Source: Roseiarcus sp963753135
Lineage (GTDB): Bacteria; Pseudomonadota; Alphaproteobacteria; Rhizobiales; Beijerinckiaceae
Direction of reading: 5' to 3'
DNA length: 64,000 nt
Assembly: GCA_963753135.1 (NCBI GenBank)
Contig: CAVWBA010000024.1
Span: forward strand, 1 to 64,000
Shown: positions 18,102 through 28,693 of the stretch, in pieces
Layout of the letters: every line of letters starts with the position of its first letter
Position numbering within the stretch: the stretch's first letter is position 1
Notes under the pieces: generated by a model
The model's input: the letters and a program-made list of their open reading frames with translations, nothing else
Database searches by the model: none
What the model was told of the DNA's origin: nothing
Translations under genes and position numbers: made by a program

Positions 18102-19492
18102 ATGGCGTTCGACGTCGATTTCTTCGTCATTGGCGCAGGGTCGGGCGGCGTGCGCGCGGCGCGCATCGCCGCCGGTCACGGCGCGACAACGCTGGTGGCC
18201 GAGGAAGGCCGCGTCGGCGGGACCTGCGTCATCCGCGGCTGCGTGCCGAAGAAGCTCTATGTCTACGCGAGCCGTTTCGCCGATGACTTCCGCGACGCGG
18301 CGGGGTTCGGCTGGCGCGTCGGGGAACCGACGTTCGACTGGCCGACCCTCGTTGCAGCCAAAGACAAGGAAATCAGCCGGCTCTCCGACGCGTATCGCCA
18401 GAATTTGGCGCGGTCCGGCGCCAAACTGGTCGAACAGCGGGCGGTTGTCGTCGACCCGCACCGGGTGCAGCTTGCCGACGGACGCGAGATCTCCGCCCGC
18501 CATATCCTCATCGCCTGTGGCTCGCGTCCCGTCACGCCGACGGGCGTCGAGGGAATCGAGCACGCGATCACCTCGAACGAGATCTTCGATCTGCCTGTCT
18601 TTCCCCGCCGGCTTCTCGTGGTCGGCGGCGGCTATATCGCGATCGAGTTCGCTTCGCTGTTTGAGCGTCTGGGCTCTGAGGTCACGATGGTCATGCGCGG
18701 CCCGAACCTCTTGCGCGGCTTCGACGACGACATGCGCAACGGCATGCGCGACGCAATGGCGAAGGCCGGCGTCGTGCATCGGTTTGGCTGCCTGCCGACG
18801 GAGATCGAAAAGAGACCCGACGGGACGCTGCGCGTGACCCTGTCCGACGACTCCGTCATCGAAGTCGACCAGGTTTTGTTCGCGACCGGCCGCAACCCCA
18901 ACACCAAAGACCTTGGCCTCGAGGCTGCCGGCGTCGAGCTCAGCCCCGCGCATGGGGCGGTCGAAGGTCGACGAGAATTTGACCAGCAACGTGCCCTCGA
19001 TCCACGCGATCGGCGACGCCACGCACCGGGTCGACCTCACCCCGGTCGCCATTCGCGAGGGCCATGTGCTGGCCGACCGGCTGTTCGGACCGGGCGCGCC
19101 GCCGCATCCGCTACGACACGATCGGAAGCACGGTGTTCGGCACGCCCGAATTGGGCGCTGTCGGACTGACGGAAAGGGAGGCCTTGGAGCGGTTCCCGAA
19201 GGTCGACATCTACAAGACCGACTTCCGGCCGCTGAGGGCGACGGTGTCCGGCGGCCCCGAGCGCACGATCATGAAGCTCGTCGTCGACGGCTCGACGCAG
19301 CGCATCGTGGGAGCCCATATTCTCGGAAGCGAGGCGGCCGAGATGATCCAGCTCATCGCCGTCGCAATGACCATGGGCGCGACCAAAGCGGACTTCGACG
19401 CGACCATCGCCGTGCATCCGACCGCCGCCGAGGAACTGGTGACCATGCGCTCGGCCCATGCGCGCTTCGAGGACGGGATGGAGATCCCTTGA
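18102..19492 (+). pseudogene. gor: Glutathione-disulfide reductase, two frameshifts
   Basis: A flavin disulfide reductase that would regenerate reduced glutathione with NADPH. The N-terminus has the FAD motif DFFVIGAGSGGVRAARIAA and the redox-active GGTCVIRGCVPKKLY; the NADPH site is VVGGGYIAIEFASLF. Near 18950 the frame must change (after VELSPAHG) to read KVDENLTSNVPSIHAIGDAT, and near 19110 it changes again to YDTIGSTVFGTPELGAVGL, ending with the catalytic HPTAAEELVTM. All motifs of the about 463-residue enzyme are present across three frames. Both shifts lie in GC-rich runs, so sequencing error is a serious alternative to true inactivation. Confidence 0.9.
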
Positions 19493-19606
19493 AGCGCCCG
19501 CGCACAAATTTACGCGCGCGAATGATTTCAGCGGCTTAACTGCTCTTTCGCGCAACTCTGCAACTTCGCGCGACAGGAACTTTCCAAGCCGCCCTGGGGC
19601 GCGAAA

Positions 19607-20605
19607 TCAGCTCGCAACTGGTCGGGCGAAAACCAATTCGACGGCCTGGGCTCGGCCAGACCTCCCGACAATCGCAACGCCGTCGCCTTCGTTGATCGCA
19701 AGATGGGCGGACGGTTGGAGCAAGGTTTCTCCGTTCCGCCGGTCCAGCGCGACCACGAGAAACGCTCCCGCGGCGATGGCCTCGAGCTCGCCGACGGTCG
19801 CCCCCACGCTCCGGCTGCCCTTTTCGGCGGCGACCACCTCGATCTCAAGACCAAGACGGCGCAGGTCGCGGCCGAGCCGGTCGAGATCGCCCGCCTCAAT
19901 TCCTGACAGAAGCTTGGCGACGTTTTGGTAGAGTAAGAGCTCAGCCATCCGCTCCGCGCCGATCCGCGTAGGCAGCACAACGCGATCGGCGCCGGCCTGA
20001 ATGAGCTTGCTCTCCGTGGACGCAGCTTCTCCCCGCGCAATGATCGTCAAGCCGCGGTTCAGACTGCGGGCGCTGAGCGTGATGAACACGTTGGCCGCGT
20101 CATCCGGCAACACCGTCGCCAGGGCCCGGGCCCGCGTGACGCCGGCGCGGCGGAGGACATCCTCGTCCGTGGCGTCGCCATGCAAGCTGAGGAAGCCCAA
20201 GTCACGCGCGGCCGTCATGCGGCTATCGCCGCGCTCGACGATCACGAAGTCGGACTTTCCCGCCTGAAGCTCCCGCGCGAGCATCTGGCCGATGCGTCCG
20301 TAACCGCAGATGATGACGTGGTCGGTGAGATGCTCGATTTCCTTTTGCATGCGGCGGGACCCAAGAAACTGTTGGAGCTGGCTGGCGGTGATGAGCTGAA
20401 TGAGCGTGCCGGTGAGGAAGATCATGCCCGTGCAGCCGGTGACGATCAACGCGATGGTGACGGCGCGCAATTCCGGGGTGTCGATCGGCTTCACTTCGTC
20501 ATAGCCGACCGTGTAGACGGTCAGCACGACCATGTAGAGCGCGTCGCCGAAGTCCCACCCGTTATGCATATACGCCGCGGTCGCGCATGCCGAGACAACG
20601 AGCAT
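19607..20605 (-). CDS. Potassium channel protein with RCK/TrkA-N domain
   Basis: A 332-residue two-segment ion channel subunit. After a first membrane segment come the pore helix and filter (LTVYTVGYDEV, with TVGY as in K+ channels), a second segment (ALIVTGCTGMIFLTGTLIQL), and a cytosolic RCK domain with the nucleotide-binding HVIICGYGRIGQMLARELQ, followed by a TrkA-C-like end. It probably passes K+ under ligand control. With ATG 20605 the first membrane helix is short. The frame stays open upstream to a TGA at about 20644 and adds SSPLRNLAAGLAF, which looks like the true helix start, so the N-terminus is either a non-ATG start or truncated. Confidence 0.85.
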   Translation of the reverse strand: MLVVSACATAAYMHNGWDFGDALYMVVLTVYTVGYDEVKPIDTPELRAVTIALIVTGCTGMIFLTGTLIQLITASQLQQFLGSRRMQKEIEHLTDHVIICGYGRIGQMLARELQAGKSDFVIVERGDSRMTAARDLGFLSLHGDATDEDVLRRAGVTRARALATVLPDDAANVFITLSARSLNRGLTIIARGEAASTESKLIQAGADRVVLPTRIGAERMAELLLYQNVAKLLSGIEAGDLDRLGRDLRRLGLEIEVVAAEKGSRSVGATVGELEAIAAGAFLVVALDRRNGETLLQPSAHLAINEGDGVAIVGRSGRAQAVELVFARPVAS

Positions 20606-20939
20606 GAAAGCAAGGCCGGCAGCCAGATTGCGAAGCGGCGAGGATAGGAACTGAAATCATCAGTCGGAGATCAGCGCCATGTCGACGCCGATCGACGTCA
20701 ATTCAAAGCCGCGCGCACGAGACTGTGCCCCGATCGGAGGGCCGCCAGTTTCGGCGCCTCACGCAGCGATTTGCGCTCGCTATGGTGACCCGCATTGACC
20801 CCTCATGCGGAGCATTGATGAGGAAAGCCCGCCCATCTCGGACGGGTCGTGCTGTCAGTTTGATTTCTGGCCGAGCTTGACGCGCCCCATTTTCCGCCGA
20901 CGCCCGTGCTAGGCTTAGCCGAAAGCACGGAACAGCGGA
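20606..20939. other. Intergenic region between channel gene and small ORF
   Basis: The part next to 20606 probably holds the missing N-terminal codons of the channel gene (minus strand), ending at a double TGA. The rest has no convincing gene; reading frames here lack start sites and family motifs. No clear promoter or terminator was recognised. Confidence 0.4.
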
Positions 20940-21137
20940 ATGCCCTTCAACATTGAAATAACGCCCCGAAACGACGCGACGACCGGGGCGACGGTTTACG
21001 CGGTCGTCGTCACCATCGACGACCACGAGACCGTCCTGAGCTTTGAGTCCAGAGAGGCTGCTGAAAGCTTCGCGGAGACCGAACGCGCGAGGCTCATGGT
21101 CGACGCCCAAAAAGCGAGAAATGCGCCGCTGAAGTGA
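20940..21137 (+). CDS. Small hypothetical protein
   Basis: A 65-residue acidic protein with an N-terminal beta-rich half (VYAVVVTIDDHETVLSF) and a charged helical half (SREAAESFAETERARLM). It has no signal peptide or membrane segment and I do not recognise a family. It ends 14 bases before the CIRCE operator of groESL, so it is not part of the heat-shock operon. The even codon periodicity and sensible composition make it a likely but unproven gene. Confidence 0.5.
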   Translation: MPFNIEITPRNDATTGATVYAVVVTIDDHETVLSFESREAAESFAETERARLMVDAQKARNAPLK

Positions 21138-21150
21138 TCCGCCCTGGATG

Positions 21151-21177
21151 TTAGCACTCTCTTGTAATGAGTGCCAA
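21151..21177. promoter_or_regulatory. CIRCE operator (HrcA binding site) of groESL
   Basis: TTAGCACTC, nine spacer bases, then GAGTGCCAA: the CIRCE inverted repeat, with one mismatch from the consensus right arm GAGTGCTAA. HrcA repressor binds CIRCE and represses groESL until heat stress. It lies 93 bases before the groES ATG, as usual. Confidence 0.95.
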
Positions 21178-21269
21178 CAAACGCTATGTAAGCGCCGTCG
21201 CGAGACTGCCGTCAGGAGCTAGGGCATGATCCCAGGCCGGCGCCGCAACTCGACTGAAGGGAACGCTCC

Positions 21270-21596
21270 ATGAAGTTTCGTCCGTTACATGACCGCGTCG
21301 TCGTTCGCCGCATTGAAGCTGACGCGAAGACGAAGGGCGGCATCATCATTCCCGACACCGTCAAGGAAAAGCCGCAAGAGGGCGAAGTCGTCGCCGTCGG
21401 ACCTGGCGGCCGCGACGAGAATGGCAAGATCACGCCGACCGAGCTCAAGCCCGGCGAACGCATCCTGTTCGGCAAGTGGTCGGGCACGGAAGTGAAGATC
21501 GACGGCGAGGAACTCCTCATCATGAAGGAGACCGACGTCATGGGCGTGATCGAAGGCGCGGCAGCGCCCAAAACAACCTCCAAGAAGGCCGCCTAA
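21270..21596 (+). CDS. groES: Co-chaperonin GroES
   Basis: A 108-residue co-chaperonin that caps the GroEL ring during ATP-driven folding. It has the N-terminal FRPLHDRVVVRRIEADAKTK, the mobile-loop region with KGGIIIPDTVKEKPQEGEV, and the closing KWSGTEVKIDGEELLIMKE. It is slightly longer than typical because of a C-terminal tail (EGAAAPKTTSKKAA). It is the first gene of the CIRCE-controlled groESL operon; groEL follows after 38 bases. Confidence 0.97.
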   Translation: MKFRPLHDRVVVRRIEADAKTKGGIIIPDTVKEKPQEGEVVAVGPGGRDENGKITPTELKPGERILFGKWSGTEVKIDGEELLIMKETDVMGVIEGAAAPKTTSKKAA

Positions 21597-21634
21597 ACCA
21601 AATCCATTTTTCTTCAATTCAAGGAATCAAATCA

Positions 21635-23278
<1,644 letters not shown>

Positions 23279-23315
23279 TCGCCTGAATAGAGAAGCGACG
23301 AACACGAAAATCGAC

Positions 23316-23352
23316 GGTCGGCGCGACGGCTCGCGCCGACCGCTCTTTTTTT
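23316..23352 (+). terminator. Rho-independent terminator after groEL
   Basis: GGTCGGCGCG and CGCGCCGACC form a perfect 10-bp stem around a six-base loop, followed closely by a run of seven T (23346-23352). It is placed to end the groESL transcript. Confidence 0.93.
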
Positions 23353-23434
23353 GAGTCATCATCCGTTGCGAGGCTGACGCCGGGGGGCCGCTCGTTCATC
23401 GCGTCTCGAGAAGACGCCTTTGGAGCTGCGACCC

Positions 23435-24265
23435 ATGCTGATCCGTTACGGTTACGAAATCACGGTCAATTGCGCGCAGCCAACGCCGATGGTCTGCCTG
23501 CTATCTGTGAGTGAAGATCGAAAGGCCGACATCCGCGTCGCCGAGAAGGTCTTCACGACGCCGATCATCCCGACCACCACCTATCTCGACACGTTCGGCA
23601 ATCGTTGCCGCAGACTGGTCGCGCCGGTCGGCGACTTTGCGATTTGGGGCGACGCCACGATCGAAGACGATGGCAAGATCGACCCGGCGAACTTCGCCGC
23701 GCGAGAAGTGCCCGTCGCGGAACTGCCCGACGTCTGCCTGCTCTTTCTCATGGGCAGCCGATATTGCGAGACCGACAAGCTGAGTCAGATCGCTTGGGAC
23801 CTGTTCGGCAATACGCCGCCTGGCTGGGGGCGCGTGCAGGCGGTGTGCGATTTCGTCCATCAGCACATCAAGTTCGACTACAGCCAAGCGCGTTCGACCA
23901 GGAGCGCGTTCGACGCCTACCAGGAGCGGATCGGCGTCTGCCGCGATTTCGCGCATCTCGCCGTCACGCTTTGCCGATGCCTCAACATTCCGGCCCGTTA
24001 TATCAACGGCCACCTTGGCGACATCGGCGTGCCGGTCGTCGATCCGATGGATTTCAGCGCCTGGATCGAGGTGTTCCTCGACGGGTCGTGGTGGACGTTC
24101 GACCCTCGCAACAACATACCCAGGATCGGCAGGATCGTGGTGGCGCGCGGCCGCGACGCGGCGGATATCCCGCTCATCAACTCGTTCGGGCCCCACATCC
24201 TGAAGTCGTTTCGGGTCTGGACCTATGAGGTTTCTGAACTGCCCGCGGCGACGTCTAACGTTTGA
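23435..24265 (+). CDS. Transglutaminase-like cysteine peptidase family protein
   Basis: A 276-residue transglutaminase-fold protein. An N-terminal beta domain (YEITVNCAQPTPMVCLL) precedes the core, whose nucleophile is the Cys of RIGVCRDFAHLAVTLCR near residue 168, followed by IPARYINGHLGDIGV. The segment expected to hold the catalytic His reads PMDFSAWIEVFLDG, with Ser where many relatives have His, and DPRNN gives the Asp. Activity is therefore uncertain; related two-gene or single-gene forms are common in Rhizobiales with unknown substrate. ATG 23435 is preferred over the TTG at 23420. It follows the groEL terminator. Confidence 0.85.
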   Translation: MLIRYGYEITVNCAQPTPMVCLLSVSEDRKADIRVAEKVFTTPIIPTTTYLDTFGNRCRRLVAPVGDFAIWGDATIEDDGKIDPANFAAREVPVAELPDVCLLFLMGSRYCETDKLSQIAWDLFGNTPPGWGRVQAVCDFVHQHIKFDYSQARSTRSAFDAYQERIGVCRDFAHLAVTLCRCLNIPARYINGHLGDIGVPVVDPMDFSAWIEVFLDGSWWTFDPRNNIPRIGRIVVARGRDAADIPLINSFGPHILKSFRVWTYEVSELPAATSNV

Positions 24266-24288
24266 GACAGGCGAGTGGATTTTGACCC

Positions 24289-26542
24289 TCAGAGAAAGCT
24301 CTGCGGGTCGACGTCGATCGCAACCTTCACTCCGCCGCGCGGCTCGGGCGCGGCGGCCAGCATGGCGCGCAGGAACCCTTGCAGATCGGCCGAGCGCGGC
24401 GCCTTGGCGGCGAGGCGGAAGCGATGGCGCTTGCGCAGGACCGCGATGGGCGCCTCGGCCGGACCGAGCAGGATGATCTCGTTCTCCTGCGGCTGCCCGC
24501 CGAGCGGCGCGACGCGCCAGGTCTTGGCCCCGGGCAGGTTATGGGCGGCTCGCGCCAGCATGCGCGCATGCGCTTCGGCTGCGCCACGATCCTCGGCCGA
24601 GACGATGATCGCCGCGAGGCGCCCGAACGGCGGCAAGCCGCCGCGCCGGCGCTCATCGGTCTCTTCCCGATAGAACCGCTCCGCGTCGCCGGACAGAAGC
24701 GCCGCGATGACCGGATGCTCCGGCTGCCAGGTCTGCAACAAAGCGCGCCCCGGCTTCTCGCCGCGCCCGGCCCGCCCGGTCGCCTGGCGCAGGAGCTGGA
24801 ACGTGCGCTCGGCCGCACGCGGATCGGCGTTGGCGAGGCCGACGTCGGCGTCGACGACGCAGACAAAAGTGAGAAGCGGAAAGTTGTGCCCCTTGGCGAC
24901 GAGCTGCGTGCCGATGATGAGGTCATAGGCGCCGCGCGCCGCGGCGTCGAGCTGGCCGCGCAAAGTCTCGATCCCGCCCGGCGTATCGGATGACAGCACG
25001 AGCGTGCGTATGTCGGGGAAGAGGGCCTCCGCCTCCTCGGCCAGGCGCTCGACGCCCGGCCCGCAGGCGGTGAGCGTGTCGGCCTCGTGGCATTGCGGGC
25101 AAAGTCGCGGCCGGCTCTCGACATGGCCGCAATGATGGCAAACGAGGACGCTGCGAAAACGGTGCTCGACCAGCCAGGCCGAGCAATTGGGGCATTGGAA
25201 GCGATGGCCGCAATTCCTGCACAGGGTCAGCGGCGCATAGCCGCGCCGGTTCAGGAACAGCATCGCCTGCTCGCCGCGGCCCCTCGCCTCCTCGACGCAA
25301 GCGATGGCGCGCGGCGACAGCCACCGGCCGCGCGGCGGACCTTCGCGCTTAAGATCGACCAAGGCGATGTCAGGCAGCCGGGCGGGGCCGAAGCGAGAGG
25401 GAAGCTGAAGCCATCGATAGCGCCCGCTCTCGGCGTTGAAGCGGGTCTCGATCGCCGGCGTCGCAGAGGCGAGCACGATCGGCGCCTTCTCGAAACGCGC
25501 GCGCACGACCGCCATGTCGCGCGCGTTATAGATGACGCCCTCCTCCTGCTTGTAGGCGCCCTCATGCTCCTCGTCGACGACGATGAGTCCGAGGTCGGCG
25601 AACGGCAGAAACAAGGCCGAGCGCGCGCCGACGATCGCCTGCGCCTCCCCGTTTGCCGTCGCCGTCCAGACGCGCTCGCGCTGGCGCTCGGTCAAACCGG
25701 AATGCCATTCGGCGGGCCGCGCGCCGAAACGAGAAGCGAAGCGGTCGAGGAACTGGGCGGTGAGCGCAATCTCCGGCAGGAGCACAAGCGCCTGGCGCTT
25801 TTGCCGCAAAGCTTCGGCGATGGCCTCGAAATAGACCTCGGTCTTGCCCGAGCCGGTCACGCCCTCGAGCAGGGTCGCCGAGAACGCGCGCTCGGCGACG
25901 AGGCGGATGAGATCATCGGCCGCGGCGCGCTGGTCGGCGTTGAGGCGCATCGGAGCGGAAATCCGGATCGAGCGGCGCCGCGGCTCTCTCCGGCGCGAGC
26001 GCGACCGCCGCAAGGGCGCCGTCGGCGACGAGGCCATCGATGACGCTGGTCGAACAGGCGGCGCGGGCAGCCAGCATGGGCTTCGGCATCGGCGCGTCGC
26101 TCTCCGCGAGCGCTGCGAGGACGCGCGTTCGCGCTTCCGTGATGCGCGCGGGCGCCTTGCCGGTCGCGACAAGGCCGAACTTGGGCGGTGGCGGTTCGGC
26201 GATTTCGCCGGCGCGGATCGCCATGCGCAGGAGCATGCCGCGCGGCGCCAATGTCCAGCGCGCCGTCCAGTCGATGAAGTCACGCAGCGCGGCGCCGAGC
26301 GGGGGCCAGTCGAGGACCCCGGCGATGGGTTTCAGGTTGTCGCCGCCGGCCGAGCGCGCCGACCACACGACCCCGGTCGCGACGCGGGCGCCGAGCGGCA
26401 TGCGCACGAAGGCGCCGGGTTGGAGCTTGAGGTGAGAGGGCGCGCGGTAGCTGTAAGCCGTGTCGACCGCGACCGGCGCGAGCACGTCGACCACGTCCGA
26501 TGACGCCTGGCCGAGGTCGAGTTCCGGTCGTTCGTTCGTCAT
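24289..26542 (-). pseudogene. priA: Primosomal protein N' (PriA helicase), one frameshift
   Basis: A replication-restart helicase that rebuilds the replisome at stalled forks. The N-terminal DNA-binding part reads VDVLAPVAVDTAYSYRAP and lies in the frame starting at ATG 26542. Near 25960-25985 the frame must shift to APMRLNADQRAAADDLIR, followed by Walker A LEGVTGSGKTEVYFEAI, the VDEEHEGAYKQE (DEEH) box, the zinc-binding cysteines (LCRNCGHRFQCPNC, CHHCGH, CPQCHEAD), and the helicase motif ATGRAGRGEKPG. Everything needed for a 730-750-residue PriA is there in two frames. Since loss of PriA is very costly, an indel error in the sequence is at least as likely as a real mutation. Confidence 0.9.
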
Positions 26543-26556
26543 GGGAAGCGAGAGAC

Positions 26557-26583
26557 AAAAAAGCCGGCGGGATCGCCGCCGGC
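26557..26583 (-). terminator. Rho-independent terminator after rplS
   Basis: On the minus strand GCCGGCGG, a five-base loop and CCGCCGGC form an 8-bp stem followed by six T (26562-26557). It lies between the rplS stop and the priA start, so the two minus-strand genes are separate transcription units. Confidence 0.9.
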
Positions 26584-26617
26584 CTTGCTTGCTCGCGAAA
26601 CGAGATTCGTGTCCAGT

Positions 26618-27016
26618 CTATTCCTTGGCGGCGGCGGCCGCGGCTGCCTTGGCGCTCGGGGTCTCCACCCGCTCGGCGATGCGGGCCGACTTGCCGCGGC
26701 GATCGCGCAGATAATAGAGTTTCGCGCGCCGCACCTTGCCGCGCCGCACGACTTTGACCGAGTCGATCAGCGGCGAATAGACGGGGAAAACGCGCTCCAC
26801 GCCCTCGCCGTAAGAAATCTTGCGCACCGTGAAGCTCTCGTTGAGGCCCTGCCCGCTGCGGGCGATGCAGACGCCTTCATAGGCCTGGACGCGGGTGCGC
26901 TCGCCTTCGGCGACCTTCACGTTGACGATAACCGTATCGCCGGGCTGGAACGCCGGCATTTTCGCGCCGGGCAATTGGGCCGCGTGCTCGGCCTCGATCG
27001 TTTGGATGACGTTCAC
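26618..27016 (-). CDS. rplS: 50S ribosomal protein L19
   Basis: A 132-residue ribosomal protein at the 30S-50S interface. It opens MNVIQTIEAEHAAQLPGAKM, has the family core GDTVIVNVKVAEGERTRVQA and EGVCIARSGQGLNESFTVRK, and the ERVFPVYSPLIDSVKVVRRG segment. A lysine/alanine-rich C-terminal tail extends it by about 15 residues. The usual partners trmD, rimM and rpsP are not upstream in this window; instead the region before it leads to a divergent PadR gene. Confidence 0.97.
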   Translation of the reverse strand: MNVIQTIEAEHAAQLPGAKMPAFQPGDTVIVNVKVAEGERTRVQAYEGVCIARSGQGLNESFTVRKISYGEGVERVFPVYSPLIDSVKVVRRGKVRRAKLYYLRDRRGKSARIAERVETPSAKAAAAAAAKE

Positions 27017-27256
27017 TGGTTTAACTCCTGCCGTGACGCCGGACGGTTAGGCTCGGCGAAGCGCTTCGGCGCGCTGTTTTCAGTTGAGGCGCGGCTCTTA
27101 TCCCAAAGGGAAACGGAAGTCGAGGGCCGCATGGGGCTCTCGCATGATCGCAGTGGCGCGCGCATGGCCATCGACTCGCTTCGCCGCTTAGCGATAGCCC
27201 GCCTTATCTCGGCTTTCCAAAAAATTTTGGCTCTCGCCTCTTGCGTCTTCGGTCTT

Positions 27257-27292
27257 AAGATATATCTTTTCTACGACATATCGTGATATGTC
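27257..27292. promoter_or_regulatory. Double palindromic operator, probably for the PadR regulator
   Basis: AAGATATATCTT (27257-27268) is a perfect 12-bp palindrome, and GACATATCGTGATATGTC (27275-27292) is a perfect 18-bp palindrome six bases further. Both share an AT-rich ATAT core, unlike the GC-rich surroundings. The second ends 23 bases before the padR ATG. PadR-family repressors commonly autoregulate through such sites; the assignment to this regulator is inferred from position. Confidence 0.7.
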
Positions 27293-27315
27293 TTGAAACC
27301 AAATGGAGAAACACA

Positions 27316-27894
27316 ATGCTACATCGTCATTTCGACGATTATGTTCACCACAGCCACGGCGGCCCCGGCCACCATGGCTTCGGGCGCGGGCCGTTTCGCG
27401 GCTGGCGTTCGCGGGGCGGAGGCTTCGGCGGCCGGGAAGGCCGCATGTTCGACGGGGGCGAGCTCAGATTCGTGATCCTGGCGCTCGTCGCGGAAAAGCC
27501 TCGCTACGGCTACGAGATCATCAAGGAGCTCGGCGAGAGGGTCGGGGGCGACTATTCGCCAAGCCCGGGCGTCGTCTATCCGACGCTGACCATGCTCGAA
27601 GAGATGGGCTACGCCAGCGCAAGCCAGGACCCGCAGGGGCGCAAGCTCTATACGGTCACGGCCGAGGGCGAGAAGGTCCTCGCCGACAACAAGGCTCAGG
27701 TCGACGCCATCTTCGAACGCTTCGGCGATCGCGACGAGGGTCGCTTCGCCGGCTTCATCTCGGTCAGGCGGGCGATGCTCAACCTGCGCGCCACGCTTCG
27801 GCTGCGCCTGCGCGGCCGCGCCGCCAGCCCTGAGCAGATCCAGGCGATCGTCGACGCCCTCGACGCGGCGGCCAAGACGATCGAGCGCGTCTGA
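27316..27894 (+). CDS. PadR family transcriptional regulator with His/Gly-rich N-terminus
   Basis: A 192-residue PadR-like winged-helix repressor. The first 45 residues are rich in His, Gly, Arg and Phe (HHSHGGPGHHGFGRG), suggesting metal or anion sensing, though this is not proven. The winged helix follows: LRFVILALVAEKPRYGYEII, GVVYPTLTMLEEMGYA and GRKLYTVTAEGEKVLADN. A C-terminal helical part probably dimerises. ATG 27316 is preferred because GGAG precedes it and the conserved His-rich start begins there; the upstream in-frame ATG at 27283 lies inside the palindromic operator. A small membrane-protein gene follows 28 bases later. Confidence 0.9.
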   Translation: MLHRHFDDYVHHSHGGPGHHGFGRGPFRGWRSRGGGFGGREGRMFDGGELRFVILALVAEKPRYGYEIIKELGERVGGDYSPSPGVVYPTLTMLEEMGYASASQDPQGRKLYTVTAEGEKVLADNKAQVDAIFERFGDRDEGRFAGFISVRRAMLNLRATLRLRLRGRAASPEQIQAIVDALDAAAKTIERV

Positions 27895-27922
27895 CTGGAG
27901 GCGCGGACGGGCGGAATAGGGA

Positions 27923-28327
27923 ATGCTACGGATTGCGGCTCCGGGCGCGGGCGCCTATCTCGGGTGCTTGAGATCGCGAGACTTGGCCCTTTCCGACGAT
28001 AGCGTCCGCGTCGATCATGAGCGGCGGCTGAGGCGGCTGCTCCGCCGGCTGCCCGGACGCATGCAAGCAGCGACCCGCTGGCTCAGAAAGCCCGCCTCGC
28101 GCTGGGCGCGCATGCCCGCGGGCCTATTGCTGATCATCGGCGGCTGCCTCGCCATCCTGCCGGTTTTCGGCCTCTGGATGCTGCCGCTCGGGCTCATGCT
28201 TCTCGCCGACGACCTCCCGCCGCTGCGGCGGGCGCGCGAACGCGCGCTCCATTGGCTCGAGCGCCGCCGTCCGCACTGGTTCGCGGCCGCGGGCCGAGCG
28301 CCGGGAACCGAGACGCCGCGCGGCTAA
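27923..28327 (+). CDS. Hypothetical membrane protein downstream of PadR
   Basis: A 134-residue basic protein with one strong hydrophobic stretch, probably a hairpin (MPAGLLLIIGGCLAILPVFG then WMLPLGLMLLADDL), followed by an Arg-rich tail. Proteins with this core occur in many alphaproteobacteria; their function is unknown to me. The true start may be later, for example the ATG at 28061, because the first 45 residues are poorly structured. It probably shares a transcript with padR and could be its target. Confidence 0.6.
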   Translation: MLRIAAPGAGAYLGCLRSRDLALSDDSVRVDHERRLRRLLRRLPGRMQAATRWLRKPASRWARMPAGLLLIIGGCLAILPVFGLWMLPLGLMLLADDLPPLRRARERALHWLERRRPHWFAAAGRAPGTETPRG

Positions 28328-28693
28328 CCCGGAGCCGCCGCGCTCATCCGGTCCTTCGGACCGCCTTCTCCGCAAGGGAGAAGGGAAGGCGCCGGCTTAG
28401 ACAGCAATTCCTTGCTGAAAATCGGAATCACGCGTAGACTTGCCCGATGATGTTTCCTGCGCCTCCGCACTCCAAAACCAACCGCGCCCATCGTCGCGAC
28501 TCCAACCTTCGGGGAAAAGCGCGAGAAAAATTCGTTTCATGAAAATCCCTCGTAACTCATTGAAAAGTCTAGATTCGGACGAGAGAATCCAAGGAAATCC
28601 AAGAGAATCCAATAGGCAAAATCGCGGCCTTTCGTGACGAAACAGCCATGAGCCAAGAAAACCCAAACTGAAGCGCGAGGGGCCTGCACTGCG
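28328..28693. other. Intergenic region with a hairpin and short A-rich repeats
   Basis: No gene is supported here. It contains a hairpin (28364-28384) and around 28589-28613 three irregular copies of a GAAATCCAA/GAGAATCCAA motif. Open frames on both strands lack family motifs. Two minus-strand segments near the multicopper oxidase stop show nothing recognisable. Confidence 0.5.
28364..28384 (+). repeat. Hairpin (stem 8, loop 5) after the membrane-protein gene
   Basis: CCTTCTCC and GGAGAAGG flank GCAAG. There is no T-run, so it is more likely an intergenic palindromic repeat or an mRNA-stabilising hairpin than a classic terminator. Confidence 0.5.

Noticed and set aside
28589..28613. Short ATCCAA repeats as a possible CRISPR-like array
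   Set aside because: Only three irregular units a few bases apart, no spacers and no cas genes.
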